Counted from the stretch's first letter, positions 5,725 to 13,283 are shown. The stretch: 14,873 nucleotides of DNA from Bacteroidales bacterium UBA2764 (GCA_002352705.1 DEIW01000117.1:1-14873); one strand, 5' to 3'. Numbers and translations: made by a program. Notes: generated from the sequence alone by a model not told the origin.

Positions 5725-8250
5725 TTGAAAATATCGAGAATAATACTCATATGTCTGTTGTGGATAATACCGGTGGCGGCTCTGGCATCGCAGCCGGATT
5801 CATTGCGTTTGGATAGTGCTCAGCAGGCTGTTTTGGACAGCATTACCCGTATGTACACGCTGGAGGAAGTAGTGGTTACGGCGCAGGAGCTCACCGGCCA
5901 AGCCAGTGCCTCTGTTATCAATAAGGAAGCTATGCAGCACCTCCAGCCTTCCTCGTTCTCGGATATCCTGCAGACCTTGCCGGGAGGTATAACCAAGGAC
6001 CCAAACCTGACCAACGCGAATGTTATCCGTCTGCGCGAAGCTTCCAACGGAACCGGTAGCAACGAGTACGACGCCTCATCATTAGGAACATCTTTTGTCA
6101 TTGACGGCGCACCTGTGAATACCGATGCCAATATGCAGTACGTACAGTCGGATGTGAGCGGAGCGGATGCCAAACGCAACAGCGTGGGAGCCGGCGTGGA
6201 TATGCGTACCATCTCCACCGATGATATCGAGCAGGTGGAAATCATCCGCGGCATCGCGGGAGCCGAATACGGAGATGTCACTTCGGGAGTGGTCAAGATT
6301 GAGCGCACGGCAAAACCTACACCTTGGCGTGCCCGCTTCAAAGCGGACGGGTTCAGCAAACTGCTCTTCTTCGGAAAAGGGATTGGATGGAATAATAATC
6401 AGACTGTGCTCAATTTCAGTCTGGATTACCTGAATGCCAAAGCCGAACCTACCAACACGCTGGAGAACTACCAACGCATCACCGCCTCCGTCCGCCTCCA
6501 GCAAAGATGGAAGGCGCAGGACTTCCGGATCCGTTGGCAAAGCCATCTGGACTACACCGGTAGCATTGACAACGAGAAGATTGACCCCGATATCCATAAC
6601 AACCGCGAGGATAGTTACCGGAGTCAGTACCATAAATTAAGCTGGAATAACACTATCTATCTCAATCAACCCGATGCCGGTTGGTGGCAGTTCAGCGTTC
6701 AGGCGAATGCGTCGGGCGAGATAGACCGCATTGACCAGACGCGCTTTGTACAACTCACCACGCCCAAAAATCCTGCCATAGACAATATGAAGGAGGGAGA
6801 GGCTATAGTTGAACTACTCCCCTATAAATACACTGCGAAGCACACGGTAGAAGGACTGCCTCTGAATCTCTTTATCCGGCCTAAGGCGGAGTTTTATTTC
6901 TCCACATGGAAACTCAATCACAAAGCGAATATAGGGTTTGAATGGAGATATGCCAAGAATTTCGGTCGTGGGCAGGTTTATGATATGAGCCGCCCATTGA
7001 ACTACTCCTCGGCACTGAGACCGAGGGCGTATTATGATATTCCCGCAGGAAACCAACTGTCTTGGTATCTTCAGGACGAGATTGCTATCCCTGTACATAG
7101 GCACCTGTCGTTCGACCTCAATATTGGTGTCCGGGGGGCCTCAATGCTCGGGTTGGGAACCGATTATGCAGTGAGCGGTAAATGTTATATAGACCCACGA
7201 GCCAACCTCACCGTCAATTTCCCCTTCTCAAAAGGCAAGTTTTACATGGCAGCTGCTGTAGGAAGGCATACGAAGATGCCTACCCTTCTCCAACTCTCGC
7301 CAAACCTGCTCTATATGGATCTACGGGCTCCGGATGTATCTATTGCGCCTACGGACGAGACAATGGAGATATACACCCATATTGTCAATCCCGTCAATTA
7401 TGACTTGAGACCGGCGCGTAATCTGAAATGGGAAGTCCGTGCCGGATTGGATATTAACAAGCACCGGCTTAATATTACCTATTTTGAGGAAGATATGCGT
7501 GATGCGTTCCGGAGCATGATGCGAGTGGAGGCCTTTCGATATACGATTGCCGGAAACAGCTACCAACGCCTGCTGCCATATTATACCACCAATAACGGCA
7601 GCCGGATATACAAACAAGGTGTGGAGTGGCAGTACCAAAGTCCGCGTATCCCGGTTATCTGCACGCGTTTCACACTGAATGGCGCATGGATGCGGACTAT
7701 GTACAGCAATAGCGAGCGCATGTTTTCCACAGAGAAAAGTCCGGGTATCGTGAACGGTGTGAACGTGCAGGAGAGGTATATCGGTCTATATGACTGGACG
7801 GAGGGATATATTCGCGAGAGTTTGAATAGCAGCCTGATTGCAGATGTGTATATCCGGAAAATAGGTCTCACCGTCAGTGCCACACTCGAAGCAACTATCT
7901 ATACCGCCTCCAAAACGATTGAGAAAGACGGAAGACCTGTTGCATACATCTCATCTGAAGACGGAGACCTGCATCCCTACAACGCAGCCGCGGCACAGGA
8001 CGCAATCCTCAAAACCCTCATCTTTGATTACAACACAGGGCAGTTTATCCGGCGCACCGTGCCATTTGAAGGATACCTGAACCTGCGCGTACAGAAGACA
8101 ATCACACGCTTTGCCACAATTGCCCTCTACGTCAACAGGTTGTTGGATATCCTGCCGGACTACCAAGTCAGCGGACCCGACGGAGGACAAGTGACGATCC
8201 ACCGTACAGCAAGCCCGTATTTCGGAATGGAGATAAATCTGAATATATAA
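5725..8250 (+). CDS. TonB-dependent outer-membrane receptor
   Basis: This 841-residue receptor has a signal peptide (about residues 1-22, ending AALA). A short linker with a TonB-box-like LEEVVVTA (about 46-53) leads into a plug domain (about 60-195: INKEAMQHLQPSSFSDILQT, FVIDGAPV, DDIEQVEIIRG, GAEYGDVTSGVVKIE). The rest is a long beta-barrel rich in aromatic alternating strands. It lacks the N-terminal carboxypeptidase-like domain of SusC proteins and no SusD gene follows, so it is a classic ligand receptor rather than a glycan system. Such receptors use TonB-ExbBD energy to import scarce ligands (iron or other metal complexes, heme, cobalamin); the substrate here is unknown. The TTG start is the only workable one: upstream in-frame codons soon reach a stop and the signal peptide starts right there. 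A purine-rich AGAAGG precedes it. The next gene begins one base after its stop. Confidence 0.93.
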   Translation: MKISRIILICLLWIIPVAALASQPDSLRLDSAQQAVLDSITRMYTLEEVVVTAQELTGQASASVINKEAMQHLQPSSFSDILQTLPGGITKDPNLTNANVIRLREASNGTGSNEYDASSLGTSFVIDGAPVNTDANMQYVQSDVSGADAKRNSVGAGVDMRTISTDDIEQVEIIRGIAGAEYGDVTSGVVKIERTAKPTPWRARFKADGFSKLLFFGKGIGWNNNQTVLNFSLDYLNAKAEPTNTLENYQRITASVRLQQRWKAQDFRIRWQSHLDYTGSIDNEKIDPDIHNNREDSYRSQYHKLSWNNTIYLNQPDAGWWQFSVQANASGEIDRIDQTRFVQLTTPKNPAIDNMKEGEAIVELLPYKYTAKHTVEGLPLNLFIRPKAEFYFSTWKLNHKANIGFEWRYAKNFGRGQVYDMSRPLNYSSALRPRAYYDIPAGNQLSWYLQDEIAIPVHRHLSFDLNIGVRGASMLGLGTDYAVSGKCYIDPRANLTVNFPFSKGKFYMAAAVGRHTKMPTLLQLSPNLLYMDLRAPDVSIAPTDETMEIYTHIVNPVNYDLRPARNLKWEVRAGLDINKHRLNITYFEEDMRDAFRSMMRVEAFRYTIAGNSYQRLLPYYTTNNGSRIYKQGVEWQYQSPRIPVICTRFTLNGAWMRTMYSNSERMFSTEKSPGIVNGVNVQERYIGLYDWTEGYIRESLNSSLIADVYIRKIGLTVSATLEATIYTASKTIEKDGRPVAYISSEDGDLHPYNAAAAQDAILKTLIFDYNTGQFIRRTVPFEGYLNLRVQKTITRFATIALYVNRLLDILPDYQVSGPDGGQVTIHRTASPYFGMEINLNI

Positions 8251-8251
8251 T

Positions 8252-9427
8252 ATGAAACCTATCATTTTCTTTCTTTGCGTGTTGGTATTGGCAGCCTGCG
8301 AGCGGCCGACAGACGAGAATGTCGTCCGGGTGACGGTCGAGTTGCATACCGACGGCGTAACACATTTTAGCGATATTATGCTAACCGCACATGACATCAA
8401 TATGAATAAGGACTACACCGCGGATTCCTTGGTTCTCTCACTGCCAATGGGCTATTACGACTTTTCCGTCAGCGCGCAGGCGAACGGAAACACTGTCCGC
8501 GCGTACGTACGTGGCGTAAAAGTGATACAGGATTGCGTCATCGGAATGGAGGCTTTCTATGAGAATGCGGGACACGGGGATTTCGTATTGGCGGAGATAT
8601 TTTTTGCCGGGACGGAAACGCCCGAGGGGAAACGTTATATCGGCGATAAGTACTTTGTCATCTATAACAACTCTCCGGATACGCTGGCGGCGGACGGTCT
8701 CATCCTCATAGAAGCAGACCTCAACTCGGTGCAAAAGTACAACATGGATTTCGATTTCAGGGACCGCTTCTTTGCGGTAGATGCCATGTATCGTATTCCG
8801 GGAGACGGGAACTCTTATCTTGTTCCGCCGGGAAAGGCATTGCTCATAGCCGACAATGCCATGAATCATACCGAAGCGAACAGCCGTTCGTTCGATTTGA
8901 GCAAGGCGGATTTTGAATGGTACGATGTATCCTCATCTGCCGGTGTGACCGATGTGGACAACCCGGAAGTGCCGAATTTGGATAAACTCTATTGCTACAC
9001 CTTTACCATCTGGGTGCCGCACAACCAGGGACATAAGTCCTTCGGCTTGGCGCGTTTTCCAGAAGGGGTGACGGCTGAACAGTATTTTGCCACCGACTCA
9101 CTCTATATATCGTACAACTACGAACTGGTCACCGCCGCTGGAACATTCTCTCAGTCCAAGAAATCCTATATCCTGCCTAACGAATGGATTGTGGATGCCG
9201 TCAATCTGGCACCGTCCGAGACCTTCCAATGGCTCACTTTCAGCGACAAACTCGATGCTGGCTATACCTACGTAGCGCCTACCGGCAGTGATGTCACACG
9301 TTTTGGAAAAGCCGTACGGCGTAAGACACAGCGTTACGACGAGGGACGGCGATTCTTACAGGATACCAATAACTCTACCGATGATTTCGAGCCGGGAGTA
9401 CCCGCGGACCCCTTCTTTTTCCTATGA
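8252..9427 (+). CDS. Surface lipoprotein, DUF4876-like
   Basis: This 391-residue protein begins with a lipoprotein signal (MKPIIFFLCVLVLAAC, modified cysteine C16). A beta-sandwich-like region follows (about residues 25-100). Next comes AEIFFAGTETPEGKRYIGDKYFVIYNNSPDTLAADGLIL (about 113-151), which resembles the Bacteroidales family I recall as DUF4876 and has a lamin-tail-like flavour. It begins one base after the receptor gene and overlaps the next gene by four bases, so it is translated with both. Inferred role: an outer-membrane lipoprotein that captures ligand for, or caps, the TonB-dependent receptor, by analogy with other receptor-lipoprotein pairs. No catalytic motif is visible. The C-terminal end PADPFFFL is unusually hydrophobic. 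Confidence 0.8.
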   Translation: MKPIIFFLCVLVLAACERPTDENVVRVTVELHTDGVTHFSDIMLTAHDINMNKDYTADSLVLSLPMGYYDFSVSAQANGNTVRAYVRGVKVIQDCVIGMEAFYENAGHGDFVLAEIFFAGTETPEGKRYIGDKYFVIYNNSPDTLAADGLILIEADLNSVQKYNMDFDFRDRFFAVDAMYRIPGDGNSYLVPPGKALLIADNAMNHTEANSRSFDLSKADFEWYDVSSSAGVTDVDNPEVPNLDKLYCYTFTIWVPHNQGHKSFGLARFPEGVTAEQYFATDSLYISYNYELVTAAGTFSQSKKSYILPNEWIVDAVNLAPSETFQWLTFSDKLDAGYTYVAPTGSDVTRFGKAVRRKTQRYDEGRRFLQDTNNSTDDFEPGVPADPFFFL

Positions 9428-10566
9428 AACTATTACTCGCCATTATTACTGCATTGGTCACCGACACCGCCCGAACCGATTTGACCATCGCCGGTCATTT
9501 CGGGCAGGGCTCGCATGTCATCGAGGGTACGCAAACGGGCGGATTCGATGTCCATGCGCAATCGGTGTACGACATCAATGCCGTGAGCCGTGTCTTCGGA
9601 GAAGCTTCCTTTCAATGGAGAGACAGCAAAGCTACGCGCTTTGTGGACAACGCGGATTTCCGGATGACTGCCCCTTACCTCACGGTGGACACGCTCGGAG
9701 GAGATAGGAGGACAGAGACATATTCGTTCTACGGAGGATACCGGATGCTTAAAAATCATATTCTATGGCACGCTGCATTGCGGTTCCGGGCAGAGCAGAG
9801 TTACCGCATGCGCGACCCGCGTGCAAAAAACAAGGTGACGGACCTGCGCATAGAGGCATCTGTCGGATACCAATGGACGCAATACGCACTGAGCCTGCAT
9901 GCATATGGCGGGCGTTACAAACAGAATAACGAGATACGCTTCTACTCCGAGCTGGGCGAGACTACTATCTATCACATGGCGAACGACACCGAGCCGTACG
10001 CGCGTTTTTCATCCAACAACAAGGTCAGTTACTACTCCGGTTATCGCGCCGGCGTGGGTTTACAACTCCTGCCCCTGCGGGGATTTGCTGCCGGCGTGCA
10101 ATACGACTGGTACCGGTTCGTCAAAGAACTGCTCATCAACACCCAGGTGCCGATAGCCGCTCTGAACTGCCATACCATTTCCGCACAGATCGGATATGTA
10201 GCACAACGATGGCGTCTCATGGCTACGGCGGGAGTCGAACTCAAACGCGGCAGCCTGTATATCTACGGTGATAATGCAAACAACTATTACCAGCTCCTGC
10301 TCATTGCCCCTAACTATCGGCGAAACACCGTGCTCGCAGACCTATACGGCGATTACCGTCTGCCGCTGCCGATGGGTGATTTGCTGTTCGTCGGAGAGGT
10401 CGGCTATGATGCATTCATGCAGCATTTCTCCGAGACGCTGCACATCCGGTATACTTTCCCCATCAAGGGCAAATACTCATGGTTCGTCTCCGCTGGAGCG
10501 CAGCTGCATCAATACGACCGCGCACATGCATGGCAGACCTCACTCGCAACAGGATTAACTTTTTAA
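9424..10566 (+). CDS. Outer-membrane beta-barrel protein (possibly DUF6850-like)
   Basis: This 380-residue protein has a short signal peptide (about residues 1-16, MKLLLAIITALVTDTA) and then a succession of amphipathic beta strands. Examples are YSFYGGYRMLKNHILWHAALRFRA, YALSLHAYGGRYK and VGLQLLPLRGFAAGVQYDW. It ends TSLATGLTF with a terminal Phe, the usual barrel-insertion signal. The organisation of receptor, DUF4876-like lipoprotein and barrel recalls Bacteroides loci in which the barrel is annotated DUF6850. The length here is shorter than I remember, so that label is tentative. Its ATG overlaps the lipoprotein stop (ATGA, 9424-9427). Inferred role: an accessory outer-membrane component of the same uptake system. 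It carries no TonB plug. Confidence 0.75.
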   Translation: MKLLLAIITALVTDTARTDLTIAGHFGQGSHVIEGTQTGGFDVHAQSVYDINAVSRVFGEASFQWRDSKATRFVDNADFRMTAPYLTVDTLGGDRRTETYSFYGGYRMLKNHILWHAALRFRAEQSYRMRDPRAKNKVTDLRIEASVGYQWTQYALSLHAYGGRYKQNNEIRFYSELGETTIYHMANDTEPYARFSSNNKVSYYSGYRAGVGLQLLPLRGFAAGVQYDWYRFVKELLINTQVPIAALNCHTISAQIGYVAQRWRLMATAGVELKRGSLYIYGDNANNYYQLLLIAPNYRRNTVLADLYGDYRLPLPMGDLLFVGEVGYDAFMQHFSETLHIRYTFPIKGKYSWFVSAGAQLHQYDRAHAWQTSLATGLTF

Positions 10567-10584
10567 ACAATAAATAACAAAACA

Positions 10585-11019
10585 ATGAAAAAAATTCTTT
10601 TTATGATGGCAGTAGCGCTGGTGGCGTTTACTGCCTGCCAGAAACAGGCACAGGTGACCGAAACCGTTTATACGGTAGGTGACGTATTGGCACAGGGTGA
10701 TTCACTCGCAGGTGACACCGTGCTGGTAGAAGGTTATTGCATGCATCTATGCAAACACGGCGGACGAAAGGCGTTCCTCAATGGTGGCGAACAGGGAGTG
10801 TTCCTGCGTTGCAATGCGGTGGATTTTGAAGCCTTTGCACCTGAGTGTCTCAACAACAACCTGCGCGTCCGCGGTGTCGTTCAGGCTATTGATGTGCCGG
10901 TTGAAGGACAAACAGTCGCTGATGAGCACCACCACGAGGGCGAAGAGACATGCGCATTTTCTTCCACGGTCCGTAAGTATTACGTCAATGCCGTTTCCTA
11001 CGAAATAATCACGGAGTAA
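10585..11019 (+). CDS. Small Cys/His-rich lipoprotein, OB-fold-like
   Basis: This 144-residue protein carries a lipobox (MKKILFMMAVALVAFTAC, modified C18). The mature part has a beta-rich core, GDTVLVEGYC, then VFLRC and NNLRVRGVVQAID, that looks like a small OB-fold. Its striking features are the CMHLCKH cluster (C52, H54, C56, H58), further cysteines C76, C88 and C123, and an HHH run at 115-117 in an acidic loop (DEHHHEGEE). This favours metal or heme binding, or thiol chemistry, at the envelope, but the function is unknown. It lies 18 bases after the barrel gene and ends the plus-strand operon ahead of a bidirectional hairpin. I see no Shine-Dalgarno; A/T-rich leaders are usual in this phylum. 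Confidence 0.8.
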   Translation: MKKILFMMAVALVAFTACQKQAQVTETVYTVGDVLAQGDSLAGDTVLVEGYCMHLCKHGGRKAFLNGGEQGVFLRCNAVDFEAFAPECLNNNLRVRGVVQAIDVPVEGQTVADEHHHEGEETCAFSSTVRKYYVNAVSYEIITE

Positions 11020-11023
11020 AAAA

Positions 11024-11093
11024 ACGCAAATTACGCAAACTACGCAAACTACGTAAATTACGTAAACTACGCAAACTACGCAAACTACGCAAA
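11024..11093 (+). repeat. 9-bp minisatellite, unit ACG(C/T)AAA(C/T)T
   Basis: Seven consecutive 9-base units run 11024-11086: ACGCAAATT, ACGCAAACT twice, ACGTAAATT, ACGTAAACT, then ACGCAAACT twice. A partial ACGCAAA follows (11087-11093). Variation is confined to two C/T positions. The array sits between the lipoprotein stop and the terminator hairpin, and its last partial unit supplies the outer bases of the hairpin stem. Confidence 0.95.
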
Positions 11094-11123
11094 ATGCCCC
11101 GCCGAACAGGTGGGGCATTTTGC
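11089..11123. terminator. Bidirectional hairpin between convergent genes
   Basis: A perfect 12-bp inverted repeat pairs GCAAAATGCCCC (11089-11100) with GGGGCATTTTGC (11112-11123) around an 11-base loop. It separates the plus-strand lipoprotein gene from the minus-strand gene ending at 11140. On the plus strand the tail is CTTTTA. On the minus strand the 3' flank is the repeat array and carries only short T runs. Confidence 0.75.
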
Positions 11124-11139
11124 TTTTATGCCGGGATCT

Positions 11140-12717
11140 TTATTTTACTCGGCTCCCTCGTACATCGTACATCTTTCCTTCGTACATAATATAGAGCTGG
11201 CCATTTTGGATGAACTTAACCGCTTTGCCGTTCGCTTCCTGCTGTACCGTCTCAAAGCCGGTCGGCGTTTTCTGACCTACGGTGTTCAGCACGGCTAACA
11301 CGCTGTACCAGTTGGTCTTGTCTGCAAAATTCATCGTATTACCTAACACATTGAAGTCAGCCGTGGTACGGGCGCGGAGACCCACTGCGGTGTGATCGCC
11401 GTCAGCGCTGCGTCCTACTACCGAGACGGTCGAACTGCCGCCACCGGTAGCGAGAGTGTCGCTGCTGACAAGGGTCATATCTTTGTCGTAATTAAGCGCC
11501 ATGCTGATTCCGTTCAGCGTCTCGTGGTTGTATGCTACATAACCGTCCTTGGTGGGATAAGCCGCTACCGTGATGTTCAGAGCATTGTTGGCTGCCGAAC
11601 GAACAGCGGCATCCACTACCGAACCGTCCTCCATCTTCATGACATAGATAAGACCGTGGTTGAAATTACCGGTCGTTGCCAGCGTCTTCTCGCCTATAGT
11701 GATAGAACCCTTGCTCAGACCGCCGCAAACATAGATCTTGCCGTCCTCGAACTTGGTCTGCTGGAACTGCAGCGAACCGTTTACCGGGTGGTACTGGATA
11801 TACTCGCGTGTGAGGTTCTTGTCATAGCGCGCCGCATAGATACCGGTCTCAGTGCCGTTGCTGTACGTGCCGGCTACATACAATTTGCCGTTCTCGTAGT
11901 GCAAACCCAGAGGACGGTCATATAACAACTCGTCGCTGTTGATTACGGCGCCTACATAATCCAAGTCCCGGAACTGGTTGAATTTTGCTTTGTATTTCAG
12001 GAGAACCGTATTGCAGTTGCTGCTCATAGACCCTTTGGTGTTCCATGCCTTGCGCGGGAAAATCGAGTCGTTCCATACCGGCAGAAGGGTGTCCGCCTGA
12101 AGACCGGCTACATACACGAAACTGTCCTCGCTCAACGCTACGCCTGCCCATGAGAAAGCCTCTTTACGGAATACTTTCTTGCCGTCCACTACAATAGAGT
12201 CGTAGTTCGTGAACGACATGTTATTGCTGCCTACCACGTTACCATTCTTGTCATACACATTGATAAAGCCCATATACACGCCTTTGCGGGTGCGGAACTT
12301 GTCTGCATAAATCACGCCGCCGTCCGCGGTAGCTGCCACTGCCGTATTCGCCAAATCATAGTCGCCCGTCGTGTCGGCACGTGCCCACAGCAAATCGCCG
12401 TTGGCGTCAATCTTGGCTAAAAACGAGTTACGCATGTTGGAGTATTTCATGTCTCCTGTGCGCGAACCCCACTTGCTGGCGGTGGCTCCTTGATAGGTTT
12501 TGCCATTGAAAGTCATACCTACCTCTTCGGCAGAAGCCGTCTGGAAACTGGAGAGCAGATACAGACTCCCGTCTGCCGCATACTCCAGGCTGTACAACTG
12601 GGTCTGACCCTTGGTGGCGTCAGCCTGCTCGTCAATGAGCGTTTTCATAAACTCAGGCGTAGCGGCCTGACTCATCACACTCAGCCCTAAGGCTGCTAAA
12701 AAGAAGATTTTTTTCAT
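11140..12717 (-). CDS. Secreted propeller-like protein with short C-terminal tail
   Basis: This 525-residue protein has a signal peptide (about residues 1-18, MKKIFFLAALGLSVMSQA). Repeated blade-like units follow, such as LYSLEYAADGSLYLLSSF, SFLAKIDANGDLLWARADTTG, VYVAGLQADTL and GKLYVAGTYSNGTETGIYAARYDKNL. These resemble the beta-propeller repeats of secreted Bacteroidota proteins. The protein closes with a Thr/Pro-containing spacer (QKTPTGFETVQQEANG) and the tail VKFIQNGQLYIMYEGKMYDVRGSRVK (about 500-525). That tail closely matches the end of the protein encoded at 13310-14767 and is inferred to be a sorting or anchoring signal. No catalytic residues are recognised. Its promoter resembles that of the ABC operon, suggesting shared control with the receptor locus. 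The 3' end faces the bidirectional hairpin. Confidence 0.85.
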   Translation of the reverse strand: MKKIFFLAALGLSVMSQAATPEFMKTLIDEQADATKGQTQLYSLEYAADGSLYLLSSFQTASAEEVGMTFNGKTYQGATASKWGSRTGDMKYSNMRNSFLAKIDANGDLLWARADTTGDYDLANTAVAATADGGVIYADKFRTRKGVYMGFINVYDKNGNVVGSNNMSFTNYDSIVVDGKKVFRKEAFSWAGVALSEDSFVYVAGLQADTLLPVWNDSIFPRKAWNTKGSMSSNCNTVLLKYKAKFNQFRDLDYVGAVINSDELLYDRPLGLHYENGKLYVAGTYSNGTETGIYAARYDKNLTREYIQYHPVNGSLQFQQTKFEDGKIYVCGGLSKGSITIGEKTLATTGNFNHGLIYVMKMEDGSVVDAAVRSAANNALNITVAAYPTKDGYVAYNHETLNGISMALNYDKDMTLVSSDTLATGGGSSTVSVVGRSADGDHTAVGLRARTTADFNVLGNTMNFADKTNWYSVLAVLNTVGQKTPTGFETVQQEANGKAVKFIQNGQLYIMYEGKMYDVRGSRVK

Positions 12718-12772
12718 TTACTTGTTGCGTTTAGTTGTTAATATTTGTTTTGATTTTCTTCCAAAAAGTGCG

Positions 12773-12803
12773 CAAAATTACAAAAAATCACGCATTTGTG
12801 CAA
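12773..12803 (-). promoter_or_regulatory. Promoter of the secreted propeller-like protein gene
   Basis: On the minus strand, -33 TTG (12803-12801), a 20-base spacer and -7 TAATTTTG (12780-12773) match the Bacteroidota consensus. The predicted leader to ATG 12717 is about 50 bases. The whole segment 12772-12835 aligns without gaps to 5611-5674. Confidence 0.75.
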
Positions 12804-12818
12804 GCCTGAAACGCAAAT

Positions 12819-12834
12819 TCCCTACAAATAGGGA
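12819..12834. promoter_or_regulatory. TCCCTA-CAAA-TAGGGA palindrome, candidate operator
   Basis: Perfect 6-bp arms (12819-12824 and 12829-12834) flank a 4-base spacer, 15 bases upstream of the -33 element of the propeller-like gene. The half-site TAGGGAT recurs at 5668-5674 in the divergent promoter region, at the same offset from the ABC operon promoter. An activator or repressor site is inferred. Confidence 0.5.
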
Positions 12835-12839
12835 TACCC

Positions 12840-12958
12840 TTATTGGACTTCATCAGGCTCCTGCAATTCCTTCACCAACACCGACCGTACGAAGTTCGGG
12901 AACTGCATCGGTTCTTTGTCAGTTCATCATAATTAGTAAGGTGTTAAATGCTTAAACA
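12840..12958. other. Intergenic stretch without a convincing gene
   Basis: Between the candidate operator and the 9-bp array lie about 120 bases without any gene I can support. A minus-strand reading frame from ATG 12908 to TAA 12842-12840 could encode 22 residues (MQFPNFVRSVLVKELQEPDE, then VQ). No promoter or ribosome binding site is seen for it, so it may be chance or a gene remnant. Confidence 0.4.
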
Positions 12959-13021
12959 TTAAAGTCCTTAAAGTCCTTAAAGTCCTTAAAGCCCTTATAG
13001 ACCTTATAGACCTTAAAGACC
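12959..13021 (+). repeat. 9-bp minisatellite, unit TTAAAGTCC
   Basis: Seven consecutive 9-base units are present: TTAAAGTCC three times, TTAAAGCCC, TTATAGACC twice, TTAAAGACC. The preceding bases (TTAAATGC, TTAAACA) look like further decayed copies. The array lies between the terminator of the peptide gene and the unexplained stretch upstream of the propeller-like gene. It shares unit length and copy number with the array at 11024, but not its sequence. Confidence 0.95.
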
Positions 13022-13079
13022 CTCTCTATTATTAGGCGTTTCGGGGCAACCTCCTTTTTTTCTTCATGTACAAGGCCAC

Positions 13080-13118
13080 AAAAAAGGAGCGAAGCACGAT
13101 ATACGCGCTCCGCTCCTT
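13080..13118 (-). terminator. Intrinsic terminator of the MBG protein/peptide operon
   Basis: On the minus strand AAGGAGCG (13118-13111) pairs with CGCTCCTT (13091-13084) around a 19-base loop. With the stem's last two T this gives a run of six (13085-13080). It lies 25 bases after the stop of the small peptide gene, which supports that gene being the end of the transcript. Confidence 0.8.
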
Positions 13119-13142
13119 GGAGATTCCGTCAAAGGTTGTTAT

Positions 13143-13283
13143 TTACCACTGGTCATCGGTGCTGATGTTATTGAGAGGTATATCACCGAGGGGGGGTGTG
13201 GGAGTACCGCTACCGGAAAGAATCATGTCGGTCAGTTCAAGAGAGGTGACCTCAGTTGCGGGATGTTTATATGCTTTTTTCAT
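13143..13283 (-). CDS. 46-residue peptide, MKKAYKHP type, with SGSG motif
   Basis: A small frame from ATG 13283 to TAA 13145-13143 encodes MKKAYKHPATEVTSLELTDM, then ILSGSGTPTPPLGDIPLNNI and STDDQW. The opening MKKxYxxPxxEV...L resembles very short proteins I have seen repeatedly in Bacteroidales genomes; they are usually annotated hypothetical. A leader-like hydrophobic/acidic helix is followed by SGSG and a Pro-rich tail, a layout reminiscent of ribosomal peptide precursors, although no modification or transport gene is beside it. An in-frame ATG at 13310 overlaps the stop of the upstream gene (TAATG) and would add nine residues. I prefer 13283 because the MKK start is characteristic. A terminator follows after 25 bases, supporting expression as the last cistron. 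Function unknown. Confidence 0.6.
   Translation of the reverse strand: MKKAYKHPATEVTSLELTDMILSGSGTPTPPLGDIPLNNISTDDQW

Noticed and set aside
11024..11093. CRISPR-like array
   Set aside because: Units are 9 bases and directly adjacent, with no spacers and no cas genes, so this is a minisatellite.
10747..11118. A minus-strand open frame with a VCVVCVVYVI-type repeat
   Set aside because: The repetitive protein is just the 9-bp DNA array read in a frame that stays open because 9 is a multiple of 3. The rest is antisense to the small lipoprotein gene.
11392..11925. A 177-residue plus-strand open frame opposite the propeller-like protein gene
   Set aside because: It has no family features and is fully antisense to a gene with signal peptide, blade repeats and tail.
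12840..12908. A possible 22-residue minus-strand peptide gene
   Set aside because: No promoter, ribosome binding site or terminator fits it and its length is within chance. It is kept only as a note on the intergenic stretch.
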